Part shown: piece by piece, positions 11,270-22,963 of the stretch | How positions within the stretch are numbered: position 1 is the first letter of the stretch | How the letters are laid out: every line of letters begins with the position of its first letter | Assembly (NCBI GenBank): GCA_023014485.1 | Contig: JAJOZX010001570.1 | Span: 806,501-870,500 of the forward strand | DNA: 64,000 nt | Source of the DNA: Bathynomus jamesi | Lineage: Eukaryota > Arthropoda > Malacostraca > Isopoda > Cirolanidae | Direction of reading: 5' to 3' | Notes under the pieces: generated by a model | Told to the model about the DNA's origin: nothing | What the model saw: only the letters and a program-made list of their open reading frames with translations | Databases searched by the model: none | Made by a program: the position numbers and the translations under genes

Positions 11270-13565
11270 TATAGGTACGTAGATAGATATAATATTTTAT
11301 TCTTTTCTGCATTTCAGCGAGTGCATCCTGCTAGCTTAATTAAACTCAAGGAGAATAGCACAGTATCAATGCAAAAACAATCTAAAGATAAAGGGCGTAG
11401 TGTACGGGCATCAGATTTCTTCCGGAAACGAATTACGCAAGCGACATTTGATGAGAAACTTACTGATTTTATGCTTCAAACCGGACAGTGTTTTCATTTG
11501 CTGGAGAACAAATATTTTATAGATTTTGCAGTAGCAGGACGTGAACAGTGCAAAGTAACGTATAACCATATTAGTATTATTTTATATAATTTATGTATAA
11601 TTATTAATTACATATTAATGTAGTTTATATAACATATAATTTATGAATAGTATATTCACATAATAGTTGTCAACAGATTGTCATATAATAAATATTAGTT
11701 ATATAATTGATCACTAGGCTTTGGATTTTTGCATATTGCATATCTGCATATGAAAATGCATAGTTTAGGCATTTGCATGCATATTCCACCATTTTATGAT
11801 GCATACAAAGCTGAAGCCTAATGATCACACAAGTTGTTCTTGGTTACAGTGTAACTACCCAAAATTGAAGTTTACCTTAAAAATATATTCTCATTTACTT
11901 CTTTATGCTAAATTTAAGGGGAGTGTATATATATTATTATTATGTTTCAGATTCCCTCAAAAATGACATTTAGTAATCGTATTAGAGAAGAGTATGAGAA
12001 ACTAAATTCAGAAGTTATTAAAGAATTAATGGAGACAAGTATGGTTTGCACTACTGCTGATCTGTGGTCTACCTTCAATCATTCTTACTTTGGAGTTACG
12101 GCGCATTGGATACTGCCAAACCTAACTCGAAGGGCTGCAGTTTTAGCTTGTAGCCGAATGCAAGGGTCCCATACGCATAATGCAATTGCTCAAAAACTTG
12201 AAGAAATTCATATATCATTTAAGATTCAGACCAAAGTGACAGCAACAGTAACAGATAATGCGACAAATATGGTGAAGGCTTTTAGAATGTTTGGAAAGAA
12301 TGATTTGAATTATATAGATCAAGGTGGAGAAGAAGGTGAAGAAAGGGAAAATGAGCAAATAGTCATAAGTAATATTGTTAGTGAAGATACTGGTACATTA
12401 TATAGTTTGTCAAGACATGAGCGATGTGCAGCTCACACAATAAATCTAATAGCAACTGTAGATAGTGGAAAAGTTACTAATCAAGGTTACCAAAAACTTT
12501 CAAAATCAGCGACTTCAAAATGTAATGCTTTATGGAACAAAGTGCACCGATCTTGCCAAGCTCAAGAACAAATGGAGAAGTACTGCAAAAAGAAATTATC
12601 TGTTCCATGTATCACTCGTTGGAATTCATATTATGAAGCAGTCAAGGGAATTTTAGAATTGGAAGATTTGAATGGAGCATGTACAACTCTTGGTACACCT
12701 ACCTTCAGATCAGCTGAAGTAGAATTTTTAGAGGAGTTTGTCAAAGTTATGGGAATACTCGCTCGAGGATTGAATATTATTCAGGTTTGTACTGATTAAT
12801 GACTACTATCTAGATACAAGTACCAATTTATTAGGTAACTAACTAATAATGAGTTATTTTCCTATTTTGTGCAGGCTGAGGACAATATGTACATGGCATA
12901 TTTGCTTCCAACAATCGAAACCATGCGATCAAAGCTCAATTCTTTCATCATGTCAGAAGACCTAAAACATGTAGTACCATTGGTTACAGCTGTTTTGAAT
13001 GGATTGGATAAACGCTTCAATTTTGATGAGCGACAACGTCGAAGTTATACTCTGACAGCTGCTGTTCACCCCAAGTTCAAACTAAGGTATAAAGATATAA
13101 AGATATAAGGTATAAAGGTATAAATTCTTTTATCATTATCAATATAAACATATTGATATGCACTTTGCTTACAGATGGTTGCAGGGAGAACGGGAGTCTG
13201 AGGCCAAGGCTTGCTTGGAGACTGAAATGGAAAAACTATCTTCACCACAAAGCAATGAGACAAGCAGTGAGGAAGAAGATGAGTTCTTTAGTTTTAAGAA
13301 ACGAAAAATTTGTGAGACTGAGAGCAAACCTCGTCAAGAATTATCTAATTATTTAGCAAATAATTCATCAGACATTCAACAATTACACATGTATCCTTTG
13401 ATAAAAGAACTGTTCATAAAATACAATACTACACTGCCATCAAGTGCTCCAGTTGAAAGACTTTTTAGCATAGCTGGAAATCTCTTTCCTTCAAAGAGAA
13501 ACAGAATGTCTGATGAATTGTTTGAGAAGTCACTATTTGTAAAATTCAATAAAAATAGAAAGTAA
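11033..13565 (+). CDS. hAT transposase, five exons, intact (610 aa)
   Basis: hAT transposases cut and paste DNA in the nucleus. Exons 11033-11191, 11318-11554, 11951-12784, 12875-13086 and 13175-13565 join in frame with GT-AG introns and no stop, totalling 1833 nt. Exon 1 has an ATG and a BED-type zinc finger (YKCKMC ... SNLKKHM, completed by VHP in exon 2). Exon 3 holds the catalytic region: TTADLWSTF with the first Asp, VTDNATNMVKAF with the second, and the CAAHTINLIA insertion-domain motif. Exon 5 ends with the dimerisation domain LPSSAPVERLFSIAGN. I chose the 11033 ATG because it follows an acceptor-like CATTTATAG and precedes the BED finger directly. The length matches compact hAT proteins. 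It is either an active transposase or a recently inserted one; the left TIR was not found. Confidence 0.85.
11214..11262. repeat. TCTA/TA microsatellite inside hAT intron 1
   Basis: A short TCTA run followed by about 12 TA dinucleotides lies within the first intron of the hAT gene. It has no effect on the splice sites. Confidence 0.8.
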
Positions 13566-13597
13566 TTCAGTTGTTTCATAATATATATATCGTATCG

Positions 13598-13698
13598 TGA
13601 TACATATATTATTCATATATCTAGTATTGTAATGAGATACATTTTTGCCAATGTATCAAGTATCGTATAGAGTTACTTTTTTTGGCCCTGATACATCA
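13598..13698. mobile_element. Probable right end of the hAT at 11-13.6 kb
   Basis: Downstream of the stop there are repeated GTATC/GATAC words in both orientations, then GATACATCACCCTTG. Read outward this is CAAGGGTGATGTATC, a plausible hAT terminus. I could not find the matching left terminus upstream of 11033, so the limit is tentative. Confidence 0.35.
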
Positions 13699-15973
13699 CC
13701 CTTGCAGCAATTCAGAATCTATTTAAGGTAATATTGGCAAGTGTTTTAATTAAAATTATTTTTCAGAAAAGACTCTCAGCTAATTTGCTTAATCGTTAAT
13801 TGGTCAGTTATTGCAATTATATGAAACTGTGAATTGGCCTCATATTTTGAGTTCATAAGTTGATTTTAATTATTTTCTAGAGACCCTCGGTAAAAATAAT
13901 TGAAAAAAAAAAAAGGCTTCAAGTTTATTTTTTACTTGTAATGAGGTATATTTAGGCTAGTGCCTATCTCCTTAAGTGCTGGGCAGAGGTACTGATGCGT
14001 CTTTTTTTGATTGACCCCACATTTTATTTTATCATATATTCTTTTTAAATACTGCTCAGAAGTAATTTTTAAAAATACTGTATAAACCTGAAAGTGATTA
14101 AATGTAATAAAAAAAACCCCTTTCTTTTGACATCTTAGGATATGTAACTCTCTAATGATGAATGATGGTCATGATGTAGAAGTCTTCTATATTTGAGGAG
14201 TTTGGGAGTGTAAACAACCATATACTCTATATTGTATAGATACTAATTAATAAAAAATAACTAATCTTTTTGAAGCATTATTTGAACACCCTGTATTTTA
14301 ATTATCTGGTGCTACTAAAATAAGTAGGTACTTCACTACTAGTAAAAAGGTAAGTACAGTAATTACTCTTGCATATTGTGCGTATGTATTTGAATATTGT
14401 GGCTCCAAGTTGGTGAGGATTGGAGTTTGTGGCATGATGGTGTTTGATTCCACTGCCCTCACAGTATCAGGGTAGCCATATTAATTCTCAGGCATAAAGA
14501 TGGCATTGATGCTAACAATTGGTAAGCCAATTAAGTAGGGATTATTAATGAAGTAAGACTGGCTTACATTATTAATTGTGATATGAATGGAAGTTTATGA
14601 ACTGGGCTGACAGTACAGGGTTAATGCACACAGCATGGGTTATAATGGTAAGTCAGAATTGTCTCAGGTGCAGCTTGACTCAGTCTTTTATAACATCCCA
14701 AGTCTCACACATGGGCATTGGACCTATGCATTTGGGCTTGGCATTATTCTATATAAAGCTTACAGAAGCAAGCATACACCCCCAGTGGGAAAGGTTCATC
14801 ATTCTATAGAAAATTCCTTCCTTTTTTAAAAAAAAGGAAAAAAGGTATATGCATTATGCCCCTTGCGGAAGTTGAATGCCCATATGCGACCAAAATCAAC
14901 AATATGAATTCCATATTTACTGAACTTAACAATCATTGTTATTATTCTAAATTCAATAGTCAAGATAAAATTTTCTAAGTTAACCTTCTAAATTCAACTA
15001 TGCCTTACACGCAAGATGATAAACTTAAATAACCCAAACCCAGTAATCACTGAGATATACAGTATAGTGAAATTTCAACAAGAAAGGTAAAATAATGTTG
15101 AAAGGAAAAAACAGTGGGAGGCAATTCCAATTATAGATTGTCACCTAGAGAGTAAAGTCATAGTAATAGACTAATAGTAATGGTAATACTATTTAGAGTA
15201 AAGTCATAGTAATAGACTAATAGTAATGGTAATACTATTTAGTGACATTCAAAACCAATGTAGTGTGCCTTTCCCCAGTCAAACAAATTTTTATAAAGCT
15301 ATATCAAAATCATGCAAAATTAAACACAAATTGTTTAGTACACCAATTTTTATGAAGTGAAACCAAAATTATGCAAGTTAAAAGAAAATTTTATTAAATT
15401 TAAGGTTAAACTAAGGTAATAAGATTGTACAAAAATCAAACACAAACAAAATTATATATTGTCAAATGAAAGCTACACAAAATTAAACCATAATTAAGAT
15501 TTTTACCAAGTTAAGCGAAGATTAAACAAACTTTAACAGAATTGAAAACAAATAAAGAGATCCCATCATTTGAAAAAGATATAAAGGGAAATAATAAGTG
15601 GAGTATACAATTATAGTAACAAGAAGAAATCTTAGAAATCATGCATCTCATAGTTGTGTCTAAGGATTAAAGTGATGTTCAAGTTTGAATAAATAAAATA
15701 TTTCAATGAAATAAGATATGAAATAATTATGAAATAAATAAAATATTTCAATGAAATAGGAGATGAAATATAAAAAATACCTTTTTGGATGTGTATACTG
15801 TATATACAAGCAAGAGTGTTGTTATTTTCCAAATTCCTATTGAGGCAATTGATAGGAATTCATTTCTCTAATAATCTCTAAATGTTTTAGTTATTTCCTT
15901 GTCAAATCGTGCAAAAAGGTGTTCTGGTAAATGCTCCCTTTATGGAACTCCATCTTGAACAGTTTGGCAAGTA
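13699..15973. other. AT-rich non-coding stretch, no gene seen
   Basis: No ORF with recognisable content. Short ORFs at 14597-14829 lack any family signature. The stretch contains the 46-bp duplication annotated separately and, at about 15688-15775, a duplicated ATAAAATATTTCAATGAAAT segment. Nothing else can be supported. Confidence 0.5.
15149..15240. repeat. Tandem duplication, 46-bp unit x2
   Basis: Two adjacent identical copies (15149-15194 and 15195-15240) of a unit starting AGAGTAAAGTCATAGTAATA and ending ATACTATTT. Perfect identity implies a recent duplication. Confidence 0.9.
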
Positions 15974-16497
15974 CAGGTAGGTCTTGTTGTACATGCAAGT
16001 TACATTCCTGGAAAATACCAGATAGCGTGATTCTGCATAAAATGAATCCTTATTTCCCATAGGTCCCATGTTGTAAATGCATGTTATGTTCCTGAGTGGC
16101 TTGCAGCCACCCAGGAAACATTGGAAGCCATCCTTTGCACTTGGACTTGCACGCTTCAGGACCATTGTTGAAAGTCACTTTGATGAATAAACACCAAAAA
16201 GTACATACACAAAAGGGAGCGAATATGTAGAAACGGCACAATGCAAAGTCAACACACGAATGGACAACTCAAGCGATGCAGAGTGGTCAAACAGGTCACG
16301 AAAGGGGGATGGAGTTAACAAGCACTTGTACAATGTACATGTTCAGACTTGTTCATTCACATGGAGCAGCGCAGAGGTTGCAGGCGGACCATGTAATATT
16401 GGTTTATATAGCGTGTGAAATGAATTTGTTCCCTAAAAAATCTAGCGTGTTATAGCGATTCCGCGTAAAGTGGTAGTGCTATAACAAGACCTACCTG
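15974..16497. mobile_element. Tigger/mariner-like MITE (524 bp), TA target duplication
   Basis: The ends are inverted repeats CAGGTAGGTCTTGTT and AACAAGACCTACCTG, flanked by TA on both sides. Near the right end is the GTTATAGCGATTCCGC type of subterminal sequence seen in pogo/Tigger-group elements, whose termini commonly read CAGG...GTTATAACGC. The interior (CAACACACGAATGGACAAC, CTTGTACAATGTACATG) has no transposase frame, so it would need a transposase in trans. Confidence 0.75.
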
Positions 16498-17596
16498 TAC
16501 TGGATTAGCTGAGTATATCAAATCTCTCAAAATGATATCCCTCAATACAACCATGGTTGAATTCATTTCCCTAAGATGGAGGATAAATGCTAAGGTCGAC
16601 GTTCACTGGTCCTTTTGAATGTAGTGCGTAATATGGTGTTACGATTGTATTCTTAGAGCTCTCATCCAATGATGATTTCTCCCATGTTTTCAGATCTTTC
16701 GGTATCGGATTTATGGGAGTTAGATTCGATCGAGCAAGTTAGCTCTCTCTTGCTTTGTTAGTCATTTCTTGCAACTCAACATAGAAGAGAACGCATTGAA
16801 TATTCTCGATGTTTCGACCAGATCCTCTGTTTCTTTGCGGGGAAGGAGTTAATACAGGATGCCATTGACTTTCAAATCTGAGGTGTGATTTTTGTCTAGC
16901 CAACTCTTCCAGAATACAATCTGACTTACCCTTCATACTTTTCATTTCCAGGGTTCATTCCTGGGCCTGTTTCATCGCCAGATTGTCCGCCGGTGGATCA
17001 ATTTTAGGTGGGGGTTGGTTAATGTGGCCTAAAAAGTCATTCGTCATCCAGGGATGCTCCTGCCCTGGAACTGGAGTCTTCTTTTTCTGCTGGTTTGATA
17101 TTGTCTCATTCAGGTGTATTGTTGTGGTTTGAGTCTTCCTTTTGTTCACCACCTGACTTATCTAGCGCTGCACTACCATCTTTTTCAGCCTTCAGGTGCT
17201 GCATCCACCTGTATTCATAGATGCAGTCACCAAAATTTCCTCCTGTAATTGATATTGGCTTCCTTATAGTTGCTGGGAAGCATGTTCTAGGCTAGGGCTT
17301 CCGTACATATAGGTACCAGATTTGACGTATCTTCTATGACTGTTATGGTCACAGTTTGTGAAATCACTTCATTAGGCGTTAAATCTTATGTTTCCTCATC
17401 AATTAATTTAAGAGTAGACTACATCGTGATTTAGCTGCACAAAGGGAATGGCCCATACAAGGGGAATAGCATTCACTAGGACCTTACTAGCTCTCTTTCA
17501 AAGTTAGATTCATTCCCTTTCACTTTCTCATACTTCACCAATGTCTTATAAAGATTATTAAAAAGAGGAGTAGATGTAATATGAGGCGGGAAAATT
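16498..17596. other. Unassigned stretch with a possible decayed leftward coding segment
   Basis: On the minus strand, 17152-16955 and 16945-16739 lie in one frame separated by a single stop, about 135 codons. The predicted peptide is hydrophilic (segments PPPKIDPPADNL and LEELARQKSHLRFESQ). I do not recognise it; it might be a retroelement gag or ORF1 relic. No other feature is visible. Confidence 0.25.
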
Positions 17597-17806
17597 TAGA
17601 GATGAAAACTGGTATTAAAACTGATATTGCTTTAACCCTTCATGGGCTAGGTTGGACTGACTAACAAAGAAGACTATGTGGGGTCACCCAGAACCCAAAC
17701 TTCAATGGTGAATTTCTGCCATATGCTTAAGTTTATATATACTAAAGTTTGTACATATATTGCCCAGGACACCGCACGTGGAGCCAATTCACCATGTGTC
17801 CCTTTT

Positions 17807-17826
17807 TTTTTTTCTTTTTTTTTTTA
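17807..17826. repeat. T-rich homopolymer tract
   Basis: About 20 T with a single C, just downstream of the piggyBac coding end on its reverse strand. Confidence 0.7.
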
Positions 17827-17835
17827 ACAAAGAAT

Positions 17836-19638
17836 TCAGCACTCAGAAACACTTTTTATATTTTCACAATATAGATTATAGAATATAAAGAAATAGAAAC
17901 ATAGAACATATGAAACAATGTTTACTGTACAGTCATCACATACATAGTTGGAGTGACTTTTGCAGAGAGGCACATCACATTTTGTGCATGACTTTCTCGT
18001 CTTCTTATCCATCTTCCTTGGGCACTTTCCACATCTCTTCCTACCTCCTGGATTAGGCCTTGGCTGGGGTGCTGCTTCTACCTCATCCATACATGCTCTA
18101 ACATGCTTTGGCAAATATCTACCAGCTGACTCAAAACGTTTCTGGATTGCTGATTTGCAGAGCTGTTCTGCTAAGTCTGCCAGAAATTTCCTTCGCCTTT
18201 GATTCCCTCGATACACATTGGGGGTTTTCTCCATGAAACAGCAACTAGCATTGTAAGCTGCAACATCTACCATCCAGTAGAAGATAACTAATGGCCATCT
18301 GTTTGTTATGCGCTTACATGAGTAAGTTTTGATAAGTTGGTCTAATCACTCAACAGCTCCTTTTGTGGCATTGTAATCTAGAATTACATCAGGTTTGAAA
18401 GGTTCTTCCTGCTGCTTTTTTTGGTCAAAATGCATGGTGCTTAATAACAGAACTGCCTTTCTTACCTTTGGGACATAGCTGCATATCATAAGATGCTGGT
18501 CCCTACTAAAGCCAAACTTTGATGAATAGAGCTGATGATCATTTGAGGCTTGAAATGATTTAGGTATTTGGCATTTATTTTTCCTCATAGTTCCTAAGAG
18601 TGTTAAATTTTTATCAAGTAGTTCTATGGCAAGGTCAACATCAGTAAACAGGTTGTCACTGGTAACATTTCTTCCTGACTTCACAATAGTTGAAGTAAGA
18701 TCTCGAACAACTCTTTGGGCTTGGCGTTCTGGACCTTCAGGACCTTTTCCACTGTATATCTGGCCATTTAGAAGATACCCATTCTTAATGTCAGCCATAC
18801 TCCAAACCTTTATGCCATACTTATCTGGTTTAGATGGCATGTATACTTTGAATGAGCATTTCCCTCGAAATGTGAGTAGAGATTCATCCATAGTTACATA
18901 TGTGTTGGCTTTATAGTTTATTTGATATGCTTCAATAAACTTCTGCCAAACTTTGAATATAAGCGCCAACTTGCCTTGTTCACCATTCCTTCATCTGCAC
19001 GAGTAGTCATGTTATCAAATCTTATTGACCTTTTTATTTCTTTGAAACAGTCACTGCTCATAGAAGCACAATAAATTGGTGGACTGGTCTTAGTACCAAA
19101 TAATTCATCAACTGGGCGGAAGCTATCTTTGTCCAGCCCAGATCTGAGATGAAGTCCTAGCCATGCCATCAGCTCAATAGAATCCAGCTGTTTCCATTTT
19201 TCACCATAGAGAGCACCACCTTTTTGATTTGTTGCATCGAGAACCAATTCAACAATTTCATCTGTGATAAAGAAGCTGAAAGTAGCAGATGCAGCATGCG
19301 TAGGTACACTTTCATGACCACCACCACCTTCATGAACAATGTTTTGCCTCACATTTCATCTAAGGGGAGGCTCAGTGCACCACAAAGTTATTTTTCCCTA
19401 ACACAATATTGTCATTGTCATCATCATCATCATCATCATCATGATCGCTTGCATTGTCACTATCAAAACCACTAAAGTCACTGTCAGAAGATTGTTCAAC
19501 ATATTCATATTCACTAGCATCAGATAAGTCTACTTCTGATTCACTATCATCTGACAAATTTGGTTGGTCTACATCTACATCTCCCTCTCCCACCCTGCTG
19601 GGGGCATAAAACGTCGATATTGGAATTGACGTTGCCAT
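17836..19638 (-). pseudogene. piggyBac transposase, frameshifted
   Basis: The gene starts at 19638 with an acidic N-terminus (Asp runs encoded by the ATC repeat at 19418-19440). The DDD catalytic residues are recognisable: VTMDESLLTFRG (first Asp), TSDNLFTD (second) and VILDYNATKGAVE (third). The C-terminus is a Cys-rich RING/zinc-ribbon domain (CGKC, SCTKCDVPLC, CDDC), typical of piggyBac. Defects are a frameshift plus TGA between 19372 and 19340, a frameshift near 18955, and a TGA at about 18344 right after GAVE. The last ORF also runs into AT-rich sequence past the zinc domain, so its true stop may be lost. Restoring activity would need several repairs; no function is expected here. Confidence 0.88.
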
Positions 19639-20088
19639 TAGAATGAAAATCTAAAAGTTTATGAAAAAATCTGAAAAAAAAATTAAAATAGTTTAGTCAC
19701 ATTGCAGGCGAGGTGGGGTAAGGCAGACCCCATTCAAGTTTGCTACCCTGTCACTTCCAAATGGTGTGACATTTTTCTCTTATATTTTGTGAGTATATAC
19801 CATACCTACATACAATAAAAGTCATAGATGACCAGGCTCTAAAAATAATATTTGAATGAATGGCAGATTTTTGAAATATGCTTGGGGTCCAGTGGACCCC
19901 ATCATCCCACGAAGGGTTAAAAAAGTAATACCAATCTCAAGGCTTTCAATACTGGTTTTTCGGTATTATTAACCATACATTCTTTGGTCTATTTATAACT
20001 GATTGATGGTTGCAGGTTGTTGTTAGTCGAAGGAAAAGCATCAATTAAAAACTTTTTAAAGGTTTCTTTTGCCCTTTTTCAGATTATT

Positions 20089-22740
20089 AAGAAAATGTAA
20101 AAAAAAATCAAAGCTGTGGGAGTATTTTGAAAAGAAGAATAAAGATGAAACAGAATGCACTAAATGTGAAAATTGTTATTAAATGTGGTGGAGGTTCAAC
20201 CACTGGAATGGTCATTCATTTAAGAGCAATTCATAAAATTGATGTTAAGAAGAGAAAATCAGCCACATAAAAGTAAAAAAACTTTGGATGGTTTTATCAC
20301 TAAGAAGTCTATTGAGGAAGAAATTTCAAAACTTGTCTGTCTGAATGGGTTTAGGTTGAATTCTGTCGCCAAAAGTGGATTTATTCAAGATAATTTAAAA
20401 AAGAATAAATATGACAAACCACATCCAACTTCACGGACAGGGGTAAAAAAACCTGGTGATTCAATTTTATGGAAGGAAGAAGGCTGAATTGATAGACCTT
20501 TTTCAAAAATTAGTAAGTCAAGGGGTGCGATTTTCCATAACCCTTGATGAATATACTTCAATCCAGAATAAAAGATATATGAATATAAATGTTCATCAGA
20601 AAGATCAGCACTGGTCCCTGGGATTAGTCAAAATTATTGGAAGCCTTGACAGTGACAGGACTGGAAATTGTAAAAATAAGGCTGAATGATTATGGCCTTA
20701 ATCTTGACCAACATATAATAGCAAGTACAAATGATGGAGCTTCAGTTATGGTGAAATTTGAAAAAGACTACACCTGAACATCAACAATGTGTTGCCCATA
20801 GTATTCATCTTGCTGTTTACAATATTTTGTACAAGAAAAGAGAGAAAAATTATGAAAATGAAGTTCATATTAAATATGAGATTGAAGAATAGGACTGTAA
20901 TATTATTTTGTAGGTTTATGATGACTTTATTAGAATGTTATACATAAGTAAAATCATTTGTGTTTATATTCAATTCGATTAAACTGATGAATCTGATGAT
21001 GTCTGATACTTTATTATATGAAGGTAATGATATTTTCTTTGATGTAATTAATCCTAATCTGTAGTATAAGCAATTCATGTAAATGCCCTATGTTTACTAT
21101 ATCTATATTATTATTATAACTTGCGTCATTGAGTATATATATATTTTGTGTACCATAACTATATTATTGTTATTTATATTAACAGGAATGTTGTTCAATT
21201 AAGTTCATTAAAGCCTAAGAAAAGGAGAGCATTTCATTTCAAGGACAAAGATGATCCAAAGTTGGAAGAGGGAGATCAAGAAGAACTTGCAGAGAATGCT
21301 ACAAATGAAGAAGATATTGAAGAAGAGGAGGAGGAACTTGACAACTTCAATGAGTTAATTGAACTGGGAATAGATGATGGTATCAATCAGGGGTGTAGTC
21401 GAGGGGTAACACGGTATAATGGCATTATATTTCCTAAAATTTCAGTGAAGTAGCATTATACTACCTACTACTACTGTAGTAGCCATAGCTGAATGCTGAG
21501 CACTTAGACTTTTATCCACTATATGTAACTGTAGTATCTACTATATCACTATGAAACTGCATTATACCGTATACATACGACTGATACGAGTATCTATATG
21601 TGTGTGTTTTATTCAAATTAAAAGTAACTAGACCATGTACTGTATTTGTAGTTTTATTTACTAAAAATGTTTTTTATTTTCAAATTAACTTTTACAATTT
21701 TTATACAGTAATTGTTCTATGAAACGCTCTATTAAAGTTTTGCCTGTAGCGTTACCCTTCCTAAAATTTTAGGACTACACAACTGGCTATCAATATTCTA
21801 CGTCTGAATGACAATTACCATAATGTCATCAAGAACATAAGAAAGATTTGTCGAATATTTCATAAGTCACCTATCAAAAATGAAAAATTGCAATTATTTG
21901 TCAAAGATTATTTTAAGGGAAAAGAATTAAAACTCATTTTTTATTGTAAAACAAGATGAAATAGTCTTTTAAGTATTATTGAAAAGTTTCTCAAATTGAA
22001 GAAATGTATCCCAAATGCTTTAAGGGCAATTTATTCAACAGAAAGCATTTCTTCAACAGAGTGGGAAATTTTGGAAAATCTCTCTGATACATTGCGTCCT
22101 GTTGAAATGATTCTTAAAGGACTGTTTGCAAGATGCCACTCTCTTAAAGGCCAAATCTTCCTTTGAATTCATTCTAAAACATCTTGGAAAGAAAAGCAGC
22201 CCAATAACTATGGCATTTAAAGCAGCTCTCCAAAATAGATTTTCTTACAGAAGACAAAACAATATTGTTGGTTTACTCAAGTATCTCAACAATCCTGAAG
22301 TTCTAAAAGTCCAAGAAAAGGATTCATTGTTTTCAATGCCTTCTAAACTCACCCTAAAGAAAACTGCAGAAAGGCTTTTCAAAAGGCTTTTTCTTTCTCA
22401 AAATAATACAACTACTGGAATGGAAATTGATTTGAAAGAAGAACAAGAGTCTGATGAGGATCCTGATGACCCACAAATTGTTACTGAAGGAAGCATTCAG
22501 CAAGATGATCCATTATTGTCTGAGTACATAAAAGAAATGAAGGAATTAGAAAAGGTCCCTAAGAAAAAGATGTCAAGTAGGTTCAATCCTAATAATGAAT
22601 TCAAGGATTTTGAAGATTCTCTCCAAAGAAGTGACAATCTGGAGAAATTATATTGAGCATTTCTTTCTATTAAGCCTACCACTGTTGAATCTGAGCCTTT
22701 TCTGCTGCTGGCTTATTTCTTACAAAATTGAAATCCAATC
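20089..22740 (+). pseudogene. hAT-like transposase, heavily decayed
   Basis: Fragments in changing frames follow the hAT order. A BED-like finger lies near 20110-20240 (KLWEYFEK, CTKCENC). The ASTNDGASVMVKF-like segment (about 20730) contains the Asp-containing motif, followed by HQQCVAHSIHLAVYNI (about 20785). An acidic linker runs at 21185-21390. After a MITE comes FYCKTRWNSLLSIIEKFL (about 21940), and the last ORF (22126-22656) covers the region before the dimerisation domain (SLFSMPSKLTLKKTAERLF), with EPFLLLAYFL beyond it. The stretch at 20890-21185 may be an intron or an insertion. Many stops and shifts exclude function. It defines the shell at 17597-27140. Confidence 0.65.
21388..21785. 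mobile_element. hAT-type MITE inside the hAT-like pseudogene
   Basis: The termini CAGGGGTGTAGTCGAGGGGTAA and ...GTTACCCTTCC...GGACTACACAACTG are imperfect inverted repeats. The flanking 8-mers GTATCAAT (21380-21387) and CTATCAAT (21787-21794) agree at seven of eight positions. Removing the insertion lets the host frame continue from IELGIDDGIN. It has no coding capacity. Confidence 0.6.
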
Positions 22741-22913
22741 TAGCTGAAGAATCCTTAAATGCTCTCTGTTTCCTTAAAAGTTACTTCCAAAATCATTATA
22801 AGAAATAAAACTTTTATATAAAAAACTTTTTTTATTAAACAATTTATATAAAACTTTTTCATTTTTATTTCTGTTCACAAATAAAAAATTAGTCATTTTT
22901 ACTCAAGTCCTTA

Positions 22914-22917
<4 letters not shown>

Positions 22918-22960
<43 letters not shown>
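22918..22960. repeat. (AT)n microsatellite, left flank of GC-rich transposon
   Basis: About 20 AT units end directly at the TTAGGGTG terminus. A similar TA run follows the other terminus at 26053-26077, so the transposon lies inside an AT microsatellite and its target duplication (TA or longer) cannot be read. Confidence 0.9.

Positions 22961-22963
<3 letters not shown>

Larger units (their letters stand above)
17636..19916 (-). mobile_element. piggyBac element, TTAA target duplication
   Basis: TTAA at 17632-17635 and 17917-style duplication at 19917-19920 flank termini CCCTTCATGGG (left) and CCCACGAAGGG (right), which are inverted repeats of the piggyBac type. The 2281-bp element carries one leftward transposase gene. 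It inserted next to the left terminus of the hAT shell. Sequence divergence between the two ends is small, but the transposase is broken, so it is a dead copy. Confidence 0.92.

Noticed and set aside
14597..14829. Small overlapping ORFs of 64-70 codons
   Set aside because: No start context, no homologue and a frame conflict; they look like chance.
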